Shown here piece after piece: positions 63,459 through 64,000 of a stretch of DNA of 64,000 nt. The first letter of the stretch is position 1. Each line of letters opens with the position of its first letter. Source of the DNA: Ensifer adhaerens. GTDB lineage: Bacteria > Pseudomonadota > Alphaproteobacteria > Rhizobiales > Rhizobiaceae. Location of the stretch: NCBI RefSeq assembly GCF_028993555.1, contig NZ_CP118610.1, positions 2,852,001-2,916,000 of the forward strand, given 5' to 3'. The position numbers and the translations under genes were made by a program. The notes under the pieces are model-generated. The model saw only the letters and a list, made by a program, of their open reading frames with translations, had not been told where the DNA came from and searched no databases.

Positions 63459-64000
63459 ATGCCGCATTTCAATCCGCTCGTCGAAAAGCTCTCGCCGCCG
63501 CCAGTTCCCTCGGTGTTGGCCTGGGCGAAATCCTACGACGGTTCCCGTGGCCCGCTCATCGACCTGTCACAGGCCGTGCCCGGCTATCCCGCGCATCCGG
63601 ACATGCTTTCCTGGCTCGGCGAAGCCGCCGCGTCCACGGCCTATACCGGCTACGGCGCGATCGAGGGCGAAGCGGTGCTGCGTGACGCCTACGCCGCCCA
63701 TGTCGCCGAGCTTTACGGCGCGACGGTGGCGGCCGACAACATCCACATCACCTCGGGCTGCAACCAGGCTTTCATCTGCACGGCAATGGCGATCGCCGGC
63801 GCAGGCGACACGATCCTGATGACCAACCCCTATTACTTCAACCAGGAAACGACGCTGTCGATGCTCGGCATCAATGTCGAGCTCGTACCCTGCGACGCCG
63901 GCGCCGGCTTCTTGCCCGAAGTCGACGCGATTGCCGCAGCGCTTCGGCCGGGCATCCGGGCGCTGGCACTCGTCTCGCCGAACAATCCCACCGGCGCGGT
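63459..64000 (+). CDS. PLP-dependent aminotransferase class I/II (3' truncated)
   Basis: About 180 residues are visible from ATG 63459 before the window ends; full enzymes are about 380-400. The class I/II fold is shown by YTGYGAIEGEAVLRDAYAAH, ITSGCNQAFICTAMA, TNPYYFNQETTLSMLG and SPNNPTGA (part of the cofactor pocket). The lysine of the PLP site lies beyond the edge. It follows lysR by 18 bp and is probably co-transcribed. It may transaminate the amino acid produced by the ureohydrolase pathway. Confidence 0.85.
   Translation, partial: MPHFNPLVEKLSPPPVPSVLAWAKSYDGSRGPLIDLSQAVPGYPAHPDMLSWLGEAAASTAYTGYGAIEGEAVLRDAYAAHVAELYGATVAADNIHITSGCNQAFICTAMAIAGAGDTILMTNPYYFNQETTLSMLGINVELVPCDAGAGFLPEVDAIAAALRPGIRALALVSPNNPTGA

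Overview
The window looks like a chromosomal segment of a Rhizobiaceae bacterium, most likely Ensifer/Sinorhizobium. The evidence is the high-GC, strongly biased codon use with long antisense shadow frames, the rhizobial intergenic repeat elements, and a gene set that I recall as typical of Sinorhizobium chromosomes: a CyaC-type cyclase, a urease operon with accessory genes, liv, soxBDAG and a speB/polyamine transport block. Both ends are cut inside genes (preA on the left, a class I/II aminotransferase on the right). I saw no tRNA, rRNA, prophage, insertion sequence or CRISPR array.

Layout. 1-15 kb: reductive pyrimidine (uracil/thymine) breakdown. It holds the end of preA, hyuC (beta-ureidopropionase type), dihydropyrimidinase, a RutR-like TetR regulator with a visible operator, and a likely pyrimidine ABC importer co-transcribed with a GNAT enzyme and a small SMR-type membrane protein. 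Embedded in it are a quinone-oxidoreductase/LysR pair, a redox-sensing adenylate cyclase (CyaC type) and an EamA exporter. 15-21 kb: an RND efflux pump (adaptor plus permease) and a Crp/Fnr regulator preceded by a near-consensus FNR/FixK box. 21-29.4 kb: the urease locus on the minus strand (ureD, ureA, DUF1272, ureB, LprI-like, a GT29 sialyltransferase-like gene, ureC, a urease-region DUF2459 gene, then peroxiredoxin, a small monooxygenase, ureE, ureF, ureG). 29.6-32.4 kb: a D-2-hydroxyacid dehydrogenase, then a Tat-exported alpha/beta hydrolase divergent from an OhrR-like MarR regulator with repeated operator-like sites. 32.6-38.1 kb: a branched-chain amino acid (liv) ABC operon. 38.4-46.2 kb: a dimethylglycine-dehydrogenase-like enzyme and heterotetrameric sarcosine oxidase (soxBDAG). 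46.4-49.3 kb: cysQ, a stand-alone receiver domain, Dps behind a perfect EcfG-type promoter, and a second Crp/Fnr protein. 49.4-53.9 kb: an SDR and a likely quinone/aromatic detoxification group that includes a VOC-VOC-hydrolase fusion. 54-64 kb: an agmatinase-family ureohydrolase with a polar amino acid ABC system, a polyamine-type ABC system and a carbon-nitrogen hydrolase on the minus strand, divergent from a LysR regulator and an aminotransferase.

Together the genes suggest a nitrogen and one-carbon scavenging neighbourhood. Pyrimidines, guanidino or polyamine compounds and N-methylated glycines are imported and broken down. Urea released by the ureohydrolase could feed the urease. Stress functions (Dps, peroxiredoxin, an OhrR-type sensor, quinone detoxification) and redox-linked signalling (CyaC, the FNR box) are interspersed. 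All functional assignments come from sequence motifs and family knowledge; no database search was possible.
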